Assembly: GCA_034359265.1 (NCBI GenBank)
Contig: CP136896.1
Span: 60,647,501 to 60,711,500, forward strand
Direction of reading: 5' to 3'
Origin: Canna indica
Taxonomy: Eukaryota; Streptophyta; Magnoliopsida; Zingiberales; Cannaceae
DNA: 64,000 bases
Shown here: piece by piece, positions 11,407-23,376 of the stretch
How positions within the stretch are numbered: position 1 is the first letter of the stretch
How the letters are laid out: every line of letters begins with the position of its first letter
Translations under genes and position numbers: made by a program
The notes under the pieces: model-generated
The model's input: the letters and a program-made list of their open reading frames with translations, nothing else
Told to the model about the DNA's origin: nothing
The model's database searches: none

Positions 11407-12735
11407 ATGCGCTCCTCTCGCTCGCCTAGGGCAAATCTTGCTCCTCCTTCGAGTGATCGGTCGCTGCCTGCGCCGCCTGATCCCCCATATTTTCCTCATG
11501 CTCTTCGCCATACTACGACTATCTCTACGGCTACGAATGTGTCTTCTTCCTCGGTGGATGATTCTATGGTCAAAGATCGGGACGCTTCATCTGTGAAGCA
11601 TGTCAAAAGATCTCCAATCTTTCGTCGATAAATTTCTCATGGTCACAAGTTCTTCAAGGTATGAATAGTCCTCTTTCTAATACTCCTCCATTCTTTCAAA
11701 AGATCATATCAAACCCTACCGGTGGGTTTCGTTTCACAAAGATCAATTGAATCAATGGTGCAAGCCTTGGCATTCTAGTCTAATTGGAAAATTTCTTGGT
11801 TGCATTCCTCTGATTCTTGTTGTTCGTACTTGGGCGGAAAAATTATGGTTTTCCTTTGGTTTGAAATCGATCTTGGATCTCGATGATGGTTTCTTTGTTT
11901 TCCGATTTGAATCTATTACGCATGCTACTGAATCCCTTGCAGCTGGTCCTTGGTCATTCTGTGGTAATTTGCTCCGATTGATGCCCTGGAAACCGATGTT
12001 TAGGCCTTGGATGGAGCAAATCACCACGGCCGATGTTTGGGTTTGGATTCATGGTCTTCCGCTTGAACTTTGGAATGAACACTCGATTTCTCTAATTGCT
12101 ACTTCGCTCGTGCGTGTTCTTAAAATCGACGATCGATCTTTTTTCTTTGAACGTGGTAAGTATGTTTGCGCTTGTTTAGAATTGGATCTTGCGGTTCCTG
12201 TGCGTTATGGTGTGTAGGTGGACATTGATGGCACTGGAATTTTTCAACCGATTTCCTACGAAAATTTATCTTCAATTTGCTTTTCTTGTGTCTTAGTGGG
12301 TCACTCCCAGGCTTCCTGTACATATGTATCCCCTTTGCAAGATTCGATTCCTTTTGTTTCTAATGATACTGGTTTTGTTGAGTTAAATCCTACTGCTTCC
12401 AAACCTCCTACGATTTCTTCTGTTCCATCGAAATCGGCCTGTGGCCCTTGGGTGCAAGTCTTTCGGTGTCTGGTTCTCATTCGATGCAGAACGACCGGGT
12501 TGACGGTCAAAATCTTGGCCCTCGTGGCCTATGCATGGAGGTTTCTGTCAGATTGAACCGTAGGGACCACGGTCAAGTCAGGCATTCTAGATCTGGTCAA
12601 CGTGGCTTGCGGTCAAGTTCGCGTTCGAATTCGGGTCCTTCTCCCCCGAAGATGGATTTGGATCCTTCTTTGGAGCCCGTAGATCCGAATACTGATATAT
12701 ATATGAAGAGATGGACGAGGAGAACCCTAATATAA
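11407..12735 (+). pseudogene. LINE ORF1 (DUF4283 and CCHC knuckle)
   Basis: This encodes the nucleic-acid-binding ORF1 protein of the LINE. A proline/serine-rich start at 11407 is followed after a frameshift by a DUF4283-type domain (11747-12217; KPWHSSLIGKFLG, WSFCGNLLRLMPW, VWVWIHGLPLELWNE). After an in-frame stop near 12217 comes the knuckle CFSCVLVGHSQASC (C-x2-C-x4-H-x4-C) at about 12275-12318. The tail from 12448 is low-complexity and basic. At least two disruptions prevent translation as one protein. Confidence 0.8.
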
Positions 12736-12811
12736 TTCTTGCCCTAGCTAAGTCGGCCGCCCTAATCCAGTCTCTTCCCTAGCTAAGTCGGATCTTCCCT
12801 CTTCCTCTTTT

Positions 12812-12905
12812 GCTTTGATGACTGTGGAAGATGCTACTCTTGTTCTGTTGTCGGTCTCGCTTTGATGACTGTGGAAGATGCTACTCTTATTCTGTTGTCG
12901 GTCTC
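12812..12905. repeat. Two tandem 47-bp copies in the LINE
   Basis: Copies at 12812-12858 and 12859-12905 differ at one position (CTTGTTCT versus CTTATTCT). The unit starts GCTTTGATGACTGTGGAAG and ends TTGTCGGTCTC. Just upstream, TAGCTAAGTCGG is also duplicated (near 12746 and 12781). A 47-bp unit shifts the frame. Confidence 0.9.
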
Positions 12906-13164
12906 TCGCTCGTTTGAGCACCTTGCTCGCGAGCTTGAAGTCGTTTTCTCTACTGCGCCTATGATGCAGCCTTCGAAGCAATCGCGCCCCCGCTCTAAAA
13001 AGAGCACAAGGCAGCCTCAATCTTCCCCCTTGATGATTATTGATGGCTCTACGGTCAATAAAAGGCGATGCTTTGAACCATTATCTGTTCCTGTGGAGGT
13101 TCCTACTTCGGGTGCTTCTGGTTTGTTACAGGGAAGTTCTCCATCTCATGTTTAATTTATCTTA

Positions 13165-16100
13165 TTGTTTCCTATGATTATTCTCAACTGGAATATTCGT
13201 GGGGCACACAAGCGCTTCACTGTAGATAGGGTTAGATCTTTCATTAAAGGATTTCATGTTCATGTTCTCTCGATTCAAGAATCTCACTTAAGTTTAGTTG
13301 ATGCTCAATCTTTCATTCGTTCTTTGGGGAGAAATTGGACTGACAATACTACCCCTTTTGAAGGGGCTTCTTGTAGCATCATTCTTGCCTGAGATACTTC
13401 GGTAATTCAGTGTCAGGTGCTTTTTATCCAGAGCCAAAATTTACATTTTGTTATCACTATGGACAATCATGAACCTTTTTTATTTTCTTCCATTTATGCT
13501 AGTACTAATCCGGTAACTAGATCTGAATTGTGGGATTCTTTGTTAGATTTTGATTTTACTTGCTATCCTTGGTTTTTGGTTGGAGATTTTAATGCTATCT
13601 TAGACCCTGTTGATAAATTTGGGGGTTTGCCTTTTACGGTTAATAGATCTGTCAAAGATTTTCACAATTTCATCTCAAATTCTGGTTTAATTGATTTAAA
13701 ATTCTTTGGTCCTAAATTTACTTGGAGTAATAATAAAAAAACTTCTAGAAAAATTTTGATTAGGCTTGACAGAGTTTTTGTCAACCCTGCGTGGCTTCAT
13801 TTTTTTGGCCAGGCTTTTGTCAAGCACCTTAACAGGGTTGGCTCTGATCACTGTCCCTTAATTATTGATGTTGACCCCTCCTCAAGTAGGAATTTACTCA
13901 TGAACTTTAGATTTCAAAACTTCTAGCCCGAGTATCCTGCTTCACACCAAATTGTTAGGGATATCTGGTCCAGGAATCTCCCTAGTAGTGGCCTCAATTC
14001 TTTTACAAAATTCTCCCTTAATATCAGGTAAGCTAGGTTTGCCATTTCTGATTGGAATAAAAAGGTACTTGGTAATCTGGAGGTTCATTTGTCTACTGCT
14101 CGGGCTGAAATATCCAAGCTTGAGCTTTTAGAATCAAGTAATCTTCTTTCCCATATCAGGAACTTTCCCTTAAGGCTCTCTATAACAAAGTTAGTGCTCT
14201 AAATAGGCATATAGCTTTAAAATAGTGGGCTAAGGCTAAGGTCAGATGGTTAGAAGATGGTGATAGGAATACTACTTATTTTCGCAGGATTGTTACTTCT
14301 CGAATGATAAGTAATAGAATTTTATCCCTTCTAGACTCCTTGGCTCCACTATGACTGATGAAGATGAGATCATAAAAATATTTCAAACACATTATGCTAG
14401 CTTATGGTCTCAAATTGTTGCTTCTTCAGCTAGTGTTAGGTGGCCTAGCTTTGTTAGTTTTCCTTCCTCTTTTACTTCTGAGCTTGTCTCTTCTTTCACA
14501 GCCCATGAGGTTTGGAATGTGGTGAAGAATCTTCCTAATGGCAAAAGCCTAGGGATAGATGATTTTACTGTAGAATTTTTTAAATCTTAATGGTCTTCTA
14601 TTTCCTCTTCCTTTTTGGAGTATTTGCAAACATTTTTTAACTCCTCTTGTCTTCCCTTAGATTGGAACAAAACCTTTATTACCTTCATTCATAAAGTTAA
14701 GAATCCAAAAGTTGTTAAGGATTTCAGACAAATTTCCCTTTGCAACCTTTCTTACAGGATTTTAGCAAAGGTTCCGGCCAACAGAATGAAGCCTACTCTT
14801 CCTATCATTATCTCCCCTGGACAAAAAGCTTTCATTAAGGGGAGGAATATTCATGACAATATTATGATTGTGCAGGAAATTGCTCATTTAATTAATGATT
14901 TTAGAAGTAAATGTCCTTATATTATGGTTAAACTTGACATTGATAAAGCTTTTGATAAACTTTCTTGGAATGCTGTGTTTACTGTTCTTAATGCTTCTAA
15001 TTTTCCTCGTGCCTTCATTAATTGGATTAAAGCTTGTATTATCTCCTCCACTTTTGCTTGTATCATTAATGGAAAGACCTCTCCTTTCTTTCTCTCCAAT
15101 AAGGGGGTTAGACAAGGAGATTTCTTTTCACCCTATCTCTATATTTTGGTTGCACACACTATTACTAATTTGTTCAATAAAGCTATTCGTGATAAACATA
15201 TTATTCCTTTTAAACTGAAAAATTCTTTTCAACTATCACATTTAATGTTTGCTGATGATGTTTTGTTGGTCTTTAAAGCTAATAAGAAAGAGCTTATCGC
15301 TATCAAAAATATCTTGTCCACTTATGAAAGTTTAACTGGTCGAGCTATGAACTTTAATAAGTCTGATATATTTTTTCCTAAGCATGCTCATGCTCATTTT
15401 AAACACTCTGTCTGTTTTGTTCTTAATATGGTTGTTTCCTTTTAAATATTTAGGTGATGTGATTTCACCTAGAAGAGCTCATAGGCAAGCCTATATAACC
15501 ATGTTTTAGAAAATATTCAAAGCAAAACTGGTAGCTGGCAGAATAATTTTCTTTCCCAGGTTGGAAAAATTACCTTAGTTAATTCTGTCCTCAACTCTAT
15601 CATATTCACACTTTATCTGTTTCTTGGACTTCTAGCAAAATAATTGAGGAAATTCATTCTAAGATTAGAAACTTTATTTGGTCCTCAAAAGTTGACTCTA
15701 GGGGTCTTCATCTGATCGTCTGGGATACTCTTATATTACCTAAAAACTTAGGAGGACTTGGAATTCAAGACTTGCATTTAAAATCTGCTTCTTTATAGCT
15801 TAGACATATATATGCTTATTTGGATAATCATACTTCCTTATGGGTCAGTTTGGTTAAGTCTAAATATCCTATTCTTTCTCAATCTTCTATTATTATTCCT
15901 AAGAAATGTGCTAGGAGCCAGAAGCTTTTCATTAATGCTTTCTTTGTTTTAAGATTTGGCTTTAAAAAGAATATTGGTTCTAGTGTTTCTACAAGTCTTA
16001 TTCATGATTCTTGGTGTGATAAGCTTCCTCTTTTAATGAAACCTACTTTTATCAATGTTCAATCTGATTTAAGCTGTGCTAATGTCATCTCTTTAATTTG

Positions 16101-17286
16101 TAATAATGCATGGAATGATGAACTTGGATTGCAATATTTCCATCCAGATCTTTGGGAATCCACTGCTAAAATTTGGTTGCCCCTCAATCCCGAGAATGAC
16201 AATTGGGTTTGGGATCATGAGACAAATGGGCTAGTTACCACTGGTTCTGCCTATTCATATCTTAGAAGTCGTAGCCTTATGGTTGACAACAGTAACATCC
16301 CTTGGACCATTCTGTGGGACCTTAAGCTACCCCTAAAAATATTAATTTTTCTTTGGAAACTTCTTCATGGTAAGCTTCCTACTCGATCCTACCTTAATAG
16401 AATTGGTATTAGCCTCAGTACTGATTGTCTCTTTTGTCAAGATCCTTCTAAGACTGAGACTATTAACCATTTATTTTTTGAATGTAATTTCACTTCTTGT
16501 GTTTGGTCTCTTCCGGAGTCTAAAACTGTGTTACATTTCTCGGATAGGCCTTCCTGGCTTAACGGGGGTTGGCTGTTGATTCCTAACCTTAAAAATGGTT
16601 CTTTTTCTCTAAGACTTGTTATTGTTGTCATCTTATGGCTCTCCTGGCACTCTAGAAATGAATAGGTTGACCTCGTCCGACAACTTTCTCCTTTTGCCTT
16701 AATGACCAAAATTCTCGTCTTCATTGCACATATAAAAAACCATGCATTGCCTGAGGGAACAAATTATACAAACCCTGAGGGGCAACTTAACTTTACTTGG
16801 ATTCCCCCTGATATGGATTTCATTAAGATAAATTGTGATGACTCTTGGTCTGGTTTTCAGGCAGGTATTGGGGCTATTGCCCGAGATCAAATGGGTCATT
16901 GCTTATTTTTCTTAAGCATTCACTTGGTTGATCTTTGTTCCCCTGCGATGGCCGAAGCTCAAGCTATTTTGCATTCTCTCAATGCTGCTTTGTATAGATC
17001 AGTTCCAAAAATTATTGTGGAAACAGATTCCAAATATGTTGTTGAAGCCATTAATGGGCTTTGTCAAATTCCTTCAAAGCTGAAGGTTGTGGTGAAGCAG
17101 ATCAAGAATTTGGAAAAAAAATTTACAAATTGTAAATTTCAATTTTGCACACGCAATTGTAATAAAGCAGCCTACTGGGCTGCAAATAAAGCAAGACAAC
17201 TCAGGGAGTTCAATATATGGACTTCCATTAGGCTGCCTGAACTTAATGTAATTTTGACCCACGACCTTCCTGCTTCTTTGTTATAA
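13165..17286 (+). pseudogene. LINE ORF2 (endonuclease, RT, RNase H)
   Basis: This is the LINE replication protein, broken by several stops (after 13392, 13926, 14590, 15445 and 16665). In order: an APE-like endonuclease (ILNWNIRGAHKRF, VGDFNAI, GSDHCPLII) at 13165-13926; reverse transcriptase at 14351-15445 with KGRNIHDNIM, VKLDIDKAFDKLSW, GVRQGDFFSPYLY and the catalytic FADDVLLVF; zf-RVT near 16390-16500 (CLFCQDPSKTETINHLFFEC); and RNase H of the plant RVT_3 type at 16800-17200 with INCDDSWSG, AEAQAI and ETDSKYV. Domain order and motifs match plant L1-clade LINEs that carry a terminal RNase H. Confidence 0.88.
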
Positions 17287-17327
17287 ACTTTAGTTTTTTT
17301 TAGTAAAAAAAAAATCATTAATAACTA

Positions 17328-17533
17328 GTCAAGAGATTTCGATCTCGACAACATCTACTAGCAGTTCGAGATAATTCGATCGCGGGGGAGGTAGATTCAC
17401 GGCCAAAGTTCGTAGCTCCAAATGAGTTTTCTCATTCATGACGGATATGCCTCAAAGCTGAAGGATGAATCATGAATGTGATGTGATTGAAGCTTTCGGG
17501 CTCAACAAAAAGAAGCTCGTGCTCGGATCTCCC
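17328..17533. repeat. Direct repeat copy 1 (partner at 28610-28880)
   Basis: The sequence GTCAAGAGATTTCG, then CAACATC, GTTCGAGATAAT, GTAGCTCCAAATGAGTTT and AAAGCTGAAGGATGAAT reappears, diverged but in the same order, at 28680-28870. Leaving out the LINE, the duplication extends left into 11290-11363. The LINE and the first hAT MITE both inserted into this copy. Confidence 0.7.
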
Positions 17534-18123
17534 TAGGGGTATTCATAGGTCGGGTTGGGTCGGGTTTAAAGAAAAAACTAACCCAAACCAATTAAAAGTA
17601 ATCAGGTTGGATTAAGTTAGGTCGAATTTAGAACTTTTCACTTCTCAAACCCAACCCAACACAACCCGAACTAGGTCGAATCGGTTCGGATTTGGTACTC
17701 GGGTACCCATTTTCTTTTCTTTTTTAAAAATAAGAAACGAAACTAAAATACAATAAATTCAATACCTTACATCAAAATTGCAAGTTCATTATAATCAAAC
17801 TCCAAATACCAATTTCATTAGGTTTAAACTTTAAGGTGTTGGTTGGGGTTTGGTGATGTGGTAGAGGTTTATTATATTTAAACTTTAACGCGTTGTTTAT
17901 TGTATTTAGGGTTTAGTTTTATTTTTTTATTTTAAAAATAAATCGAGTCATCAGGTCGATATCAGGTCATCGGGTTCCAAAATTTGGAACTCGAGAATCA
18001 ACTCAATTAAGGTCAGATTTTACCTGAACATACTCAATTACCCAACCCAATCCAACCAAAATTAATTGGATTAGGTCGGGTTCTTAGGTTCATTGGATAT
18101 ACACGACCTAATAAACAACCCTA
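17534..18123. mobile_element. hAT-type MITE 1
   Basis: The termini TAGGGGTATTCATAGGTCGGG and, on the other strand, TAGGGTTGTTTATTAGGTCG form imperfect terminal inverted repeats. Flanking octamers GATCTCCC (17526-17533) and AATCTCGC (18124-18131) are a slightly decayed 8-bp TSD. Subterminal GGTTGGGTCGGGTT / AACCCAACCC words are typical of hAT MITEs. No transposase is present. Confidence 0.75.
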
Positions 18124-18574
18124 AATCTCGCGAGTAATATATATGTATTAAAATTACTAATAACTAGGGGTGAGCATCGATTCGGTTCAATTAATAACCG
18201 AACCGAATAACCGATTAACTGAATCGAACCAAAAGAAATCTTTTAATCATTTACTGAATCGAAAAAATTTGATGAACCGAATTTTCGGTTCGATTAACCG
18301 AAAATATTAAAAAAATAACAAAAAAATACATTTGCTAAGACTCAAACCCAAGCAAATAGACAACTAAACTTTAACTTCATAATTCTCTAACAATCTTAGC
18401 AAACTCCATTACCAATTTATTTTTAACTAACACATATTATATATATAGTCGAATATAAAATAAATAATATTACACATGCATTAAGATTTGAACCTAGGCG
18501 GGCAGAAAGCTTAAAGCTACACTTAATCGCCAAGGCAAATACCAATACATGATATAAATTTTATTATATATATA

Positions 18575-20087
18575 TGTAGTCGAAATGGCAACACTAGAGG
18601 GGGATGAATAGTGTGTTATCTAAATTTATTTGCCTAAATCTGATTTTAATCATTTTCTTAAGCTACTTAGGCAATTTACGATTGTATGATTAGATGCGGA
18701 AGCGAGAAATAATAAATCAATTAATACAATCAATTATTCAATGCAAACACACGAATTTATAGTGGTTCGGCCCCAATGCCTACTCCACTACCTAAGCACC
18801 CCGCTTAGGATTTCCAAACTAGGTTCACTAGATTAATTCTTGTTTCCCTTACAATGAGGACTTTGACTCGAAGAGTCGCACTCTCGACCTAAGGTACTTC
18901 CACACCCGGAAGTCACCGCCTTCTTACCGAGAGCATTCTTCCACCTCAACCCTAAGGGATACCTCAACTAATCCTAGTAGAACTAAGTTTACACAAGTGG
19001 CTTTACTCCTTCTACACCGAGAATACCACTCACACAACAAGACCTAACAATCTGGGTCTTATTCAAACTCAAATTCAAATAAAATAATGTCCAAATAACA
19101 ATTAAAATACAATCAAAAGAGCTTAATAAATGAGAGAGGAACCACAGCTTTTTTCCAAGCCTTCAACTCGTCAAGAGGTAGAGCTCGTATTAAAACCCGA
19201 GTTGAGATAGAGTGCGCGGTTGAAGCGAATTTTGACGAAAGAACAGACGTGATTCAATCAATCTTTAGAAGGCTCAAAACTCCCTTTAGAATGCTCAATA
19301 AAATCTGTATTAATCAAGGTAGAAGATTAAAGGAGTTAGATGAGGTATATTTATACCCTCACAAAGAAACGACGGCTCAACGGATAGAAAACTGTCTGTT
19401 ATAGTCGCTCGATCAATTGGCCGGTCGACTGATCGATCGACCGCTCGAGCGACCGCTGCCTTTATGTGAGTGTTCGGTCGATTGACCGGTCGACCGACTG
19501 TCGCAACTCTATCGATCCCACATTCGGTCGACCAGTCGGTCGACCGAATCAGTGGAGCCAGGGTCGCGCGACTCGTGATCTCCAATCCGGTCGACCGATT
19601 GGTCGACCAATGCATACACTGCTACTTTTTTGCCTCTGTCGGTCGACCGTCCGGTTGACCGAAGTAGCCACTGCCAATTTTTAGCACTGCTCGATCGACC
19701 AAAAGGGCTACTGCCTTTTTTCTTACACTCTTCGGTCGACTGGCCGGTCGATCAAACATAGGCTGATATTGTTTTTTCAGCCCTTTTTCTTGTGCGCTGC
19801 ATTTTCGGGTTTCGGGTTTCGACTTTCAACGAGCATCAACTTGGAGAGCTTTTCATTTGATCTTTGAACTCGTCCAATGCGACTTTGGTGCACTCGTCGA
19901 GCTTCGAGAAATTTCTGCGACGAACCCGAGCGTGACTATCAATGTCCTTCTGATTTTCTGATTTCTTTCGATATTTTCGATCGAGGACATCGAACGCTAA
20001 CTGATGTGGAACCTGAAAGATTTCTTAGTGAAATATTAGTTCATCAAAACCGAGATTAAGACCAAGGTTGAAAACCTAAAGCCAACA
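18575..20087 (-). repeat. 3' LTR of the gag-only element
   Basis: A 1,513-bp LTR that starts (minus strand) TGTTGGCTTTAGG and ends ATTTCGACTACA. It carries GTGGTTCGGCCCC, typical of plant copia LTRs, near 18763. Between 19405 and 19760 it contains a series of GGTCGACC-type dyads. Its outer 150 bp match 24830-24980 and its inner 500 bp match the 25420-28428 part of the other LTR. Confidence 0.85.
19405..19760. repeat. Array of GGTCGACC palindromic modules in the LTR
   Basis: Seven modules lie at about 19410-19441, 19474-19497, 19524-19547, 19588-19609, 19640-19662, 19688-19700 and 19735-19758. Most consist of two CGGTCGAC half-sites about 14 bp apart, separated by 30-50 bp of unrelated sequence. 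The region is much richer in GC than the rest of the element. Part of the same array is present at 25320-25580. Confidence 0.85.
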
Positions 20088-20103
20088 ATCTCCCCCTTTT
20101 TGA
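20088..20103 (-). other. Polypurine tract
   Basis: On the minus strand TCAAAAAGGGGGAGAT directly precedes the TGTTGGC start of the 3' LTR, the expected place of plus-strand DNA priming. Confidence 0.8.
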
Positions 20104-23100
20104 TGATGACAAACATCCTTAAGAAAATATATCATTAAAGCATAGAGGATATCAACTAAGGGATTTCTCCCCCTATCAACATTCATATCTATGAAAATAA
20201 ACTCCCCCTATCTATATGCATGGATTTCCTATATTTTCCTCTCATTTACCTATAATTTCTCCCCCTTTTGACATCAATCAAAAAGGGCAAGAAAGGTCAA
20301 TCAAGTCAAAGGGATGAAAAACAAATATTTTTTCATGAAGTTGAGACTCTAAAGATTTTTCATGAAACATGACAATCTCAACCAAAGGGATGAAAATTTG
20401 ATATGAAACTAAATCATACATGATAGAAAAGAGTGATAGATACAATTCAAAACTAACTCATGTATGCACTCAAGTATATATGTACTCATATCTTTTTCAT
20501 GATATTTTTAGATTTCATTCAAACTTTCAAAATACTAAGATATGGTCATTTAAAACATGTATATCAAGTTTGAAGTGAAACTAATGTCATTTAATTAAAA
20601 TATAAACTTAGCATAATTTCATTCAAAGTATGTTTGAAATTATGAAAATGCTAAGTATCAAATTTGGCTATCTACTCATATTTTCTCAAACTTAGGCATC
20701 TAGACATCAAATATGAGAGAATGTAAGTCTATGAATCAAGTTTGGGCTTAAGATAAAATTTCTAAGTTACTTTGTTGACTTAGGTCAAGGTGTATACATC
20801 AAGTTTTCAAAAAATTGAACTTTTAAATCTATACAAGATCATATTTTCGATGAATTTTTTTATATATACCAATTTTTGGACAAAATTTTTTGATACCAAA
20901 TGTTGAATGGTCATTTGAAATCCATGTATCAAGTTTGAACTCAAAATGAATTTTCTAAGTTTATTTTTTATCCTATATTGATTTTAATAAACAAATGGAT
21001 GTTTCTAACTATCATCCAAGTTATCAAAATCATTCATAGAAATGATTTTACTCAAGAAATTATGTGAATGATATTAGAAATGAAATCCAAATGGTATACA
21101 TGAGTTTTCATTTGAAGTTTTTGAAGAAAAATCAAAGTATCGGAAAGATTCTTGATGAAATTTCAAGAAGGATAGATACTTTGTGTTTTCGAAATCTAAC
21201 TTCAAAATTCCATTACAAATCAGATTCTTGATAAATTTTTTTGAAATTTTACGCAACAAACTAGATTTTTCAGTGAAAGTGCAGTTTCTAGAATCATCTA
21301 AAAATGGTTTTTCTATATTTCTCAATAATTGAAAATGCATACCAATTGTTGGGTGAAATGACATTTTCTTAATTTTCAGTTATTCTTAAAATATGTTCAA
21401 TTTTCATTCAAACTTTATGGCACCATAAAATGATCATGTAAAGAGTGTATGTCAAGTTTGAAATGAAAATTATATCCTCAAGTCAAAATATCAACTTAGC
21501 ATGGTTTCATTCAAAACTAAGCTAGTTGTCATGAAACTTGCTAAGTGTCAATTTTATCATTTACTCATGATTTTTCAAACTTAAACCTATGAATACCTCT
21601 CATGAGTAAATCTAAACATGTTTCTCAAATATGGATTGAAAATGAGACATCTAAGTCAATTGGTTGACTTGGGTCAACTTGGTTCAAAAGAGGTAAACAT
21701 GAATTAACTTCTATGTCATTTTATCCATATCCATATGAATTTTTCACTCTAAGTGCTTGGAAACATGTCATACTTATTCCTAAACATGTTTATGAAGTTT
21801 GGACTTAAAATGAAGTGACCAAGTCGATTTGTTGACTTGGGTCAAACTTTTCAAGCTTAAGTCCCCTAATGTGATCTAGTTATCACATTTTTCATCTACA
21901 CATGAATTTTTAAGTTTAAGTACCTAGACTCATGTGATATGTGTATCTAAACATGTTTATTTGGTGTTTACTCAAAATGAGGTCTCTAAAAAGAAATTTT
22001 AAACTAGTCTAATTTCATTTAATATTAATATCATGAAATTGCCTAGTTATCATGAAATTATCTACTCACGAAAATTCAAACATTTATCATGCAAAATCAA
22101 TCATGAGTATATAGAGACATCATTAAAGCATGAATATTAAAGAATTACATTAAGATTTTGCAAAACTAATTCATACCTATTTCAATAGAATTTTGTCAAA
22201 CTTGTCATTTATTTTTCATTTTCTTTTATGATAGCATAGCCTTCAATGTTCACCACTTTCTTAACTTGCAAGTAGGTTTTATTAGTATCAAAATGAATTT
22301 ATATACCAACTAGCAAGCTAACATACTAAATAGCAAAGGTTCAATGCAAAGTTTCATTTAAAAATCTTAACCTATGCTAGATAGTAGAGATTCATTTTAA
22401 GGAGTTATCATGATATCAAAATGAATCTAAGAGATCTTAAGATGTGAAGCATTTGAGGAATAAGGTCCCTAAATATGTTTAACTAGTTTGGACTTAAAGG
22501 AATGTCTCTAATAGTAAGTATCAACCTAGAGCAAGTTTCATTTAATGAAATTTGCCTAAGTGCTACGATTCTACCTACTCATGAAAATTCAAGGATTTAA
22601 CATGTAATTCTAATCATGAGTATTGAGACATTATTTAAGCTTAAACATTGAGGTATAACACTAAGATTTTGAATTTATCTAAGTTATACCTTATTCATAA
22701 TGATTTAGCCAAACTTTTTATTTTTCATTGACATAGCCTTTCATTCTTAATTACTAATAACTTGCAAGTATATTTCATAAATGGAAAATGAAACCAAATC
22801 TACATGCAAGCTATCTAACTAAATAGCGAAGTGAAAAACCAAGTATCATTTTCCAAATCCAACTTCACTAAATAGCATGGATTCATTTTAATATAAATCA
22901 TTCATGATAACAAAATGAATCAAGAGATCTCAAAATATGAATTTTGAAAAATAAGATCTCCAATTCTTCATATTGGTTGAAAACCGAAAGGCTACAATGA
23001 GCCTACGATTTAAAACCACAAGGTCGCTTAGGCCCATTACAGGCCACTTAGGTCTCCGAAGATACTGGGAAATCAAAAATCAAAAATCAAAATTATTTTC

Positions 23101-23376
23101 AAAAGAACTCTTTAGCAAGAGCGAGGAAAACAACTCAAATTAAATATAGTATCATAATCTTCAACTAAGGTAAAATGATGCAAGTTAGAAGATGATACCG
23201 GAATAGTTTTGATGCCAACTTTACCTAAGGCATCAAGGTAGCTTGAAGTTGCAACCAAGGAAGGATTCATCATTCAAGTCTATGGTCAACTCCAATACAC
23301 CACTTCTCGTTCATCCTTGTGTGGTAGCTCCCCCTACAAAAGAAGATGAGACTTTTGGTACCTAAATAGCTTTGGA
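20104..23376. other. Long non-coding interior of the gag-only element
   Basis: About 3.3 kb with no pol domain in any frame. It is built of degenerate repeating blocks, such as CAAGTTTGAA..GAAA and GTTGACTTGGGTCAA at 20780, 21690 and 21830. The clearest pair is an approximately 500-bp unit at about 22045-22480 that reappears, diverged, at about 22545-22950 (both contain ACTCA(C/T)GAAAATTCAA, ATCATGAGTAT, AACTTGCAAGTA and CTAAATAGC). Confidence 0.6.

Larger units (their letters stand above)
11364..17316 (+). mobile_element. L1-type LINE, full length but broken
   Basis: A 5.95-kb non-LTR retrotransposon is bounded by 11-bp duplications ATTAATAACTA at 11353-11363 and 17317-17327. A short A-rich tail ends it at about 17305-17316. 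Two gene regions are present in the usual order: ORF1 with a DUF4283-like domain and a CCHC knuckle, then ORF2 with endonuclease, reverse transcriptase, zf-RVT and RNase H. Both are interrupted by stops and frameshifts, so the copy is dead. The local background is rich in similar AT words, so the TSD is slightly less certain than its length implies. Confidence 0.85.

Noticed and set aside
22045..22950. Tandem repeats as a CRISPR-like or satellite array
   Set aside because: Units are long (about 500 bp), diverged and only two; the context is a retrotransposon interior in a plant genome.
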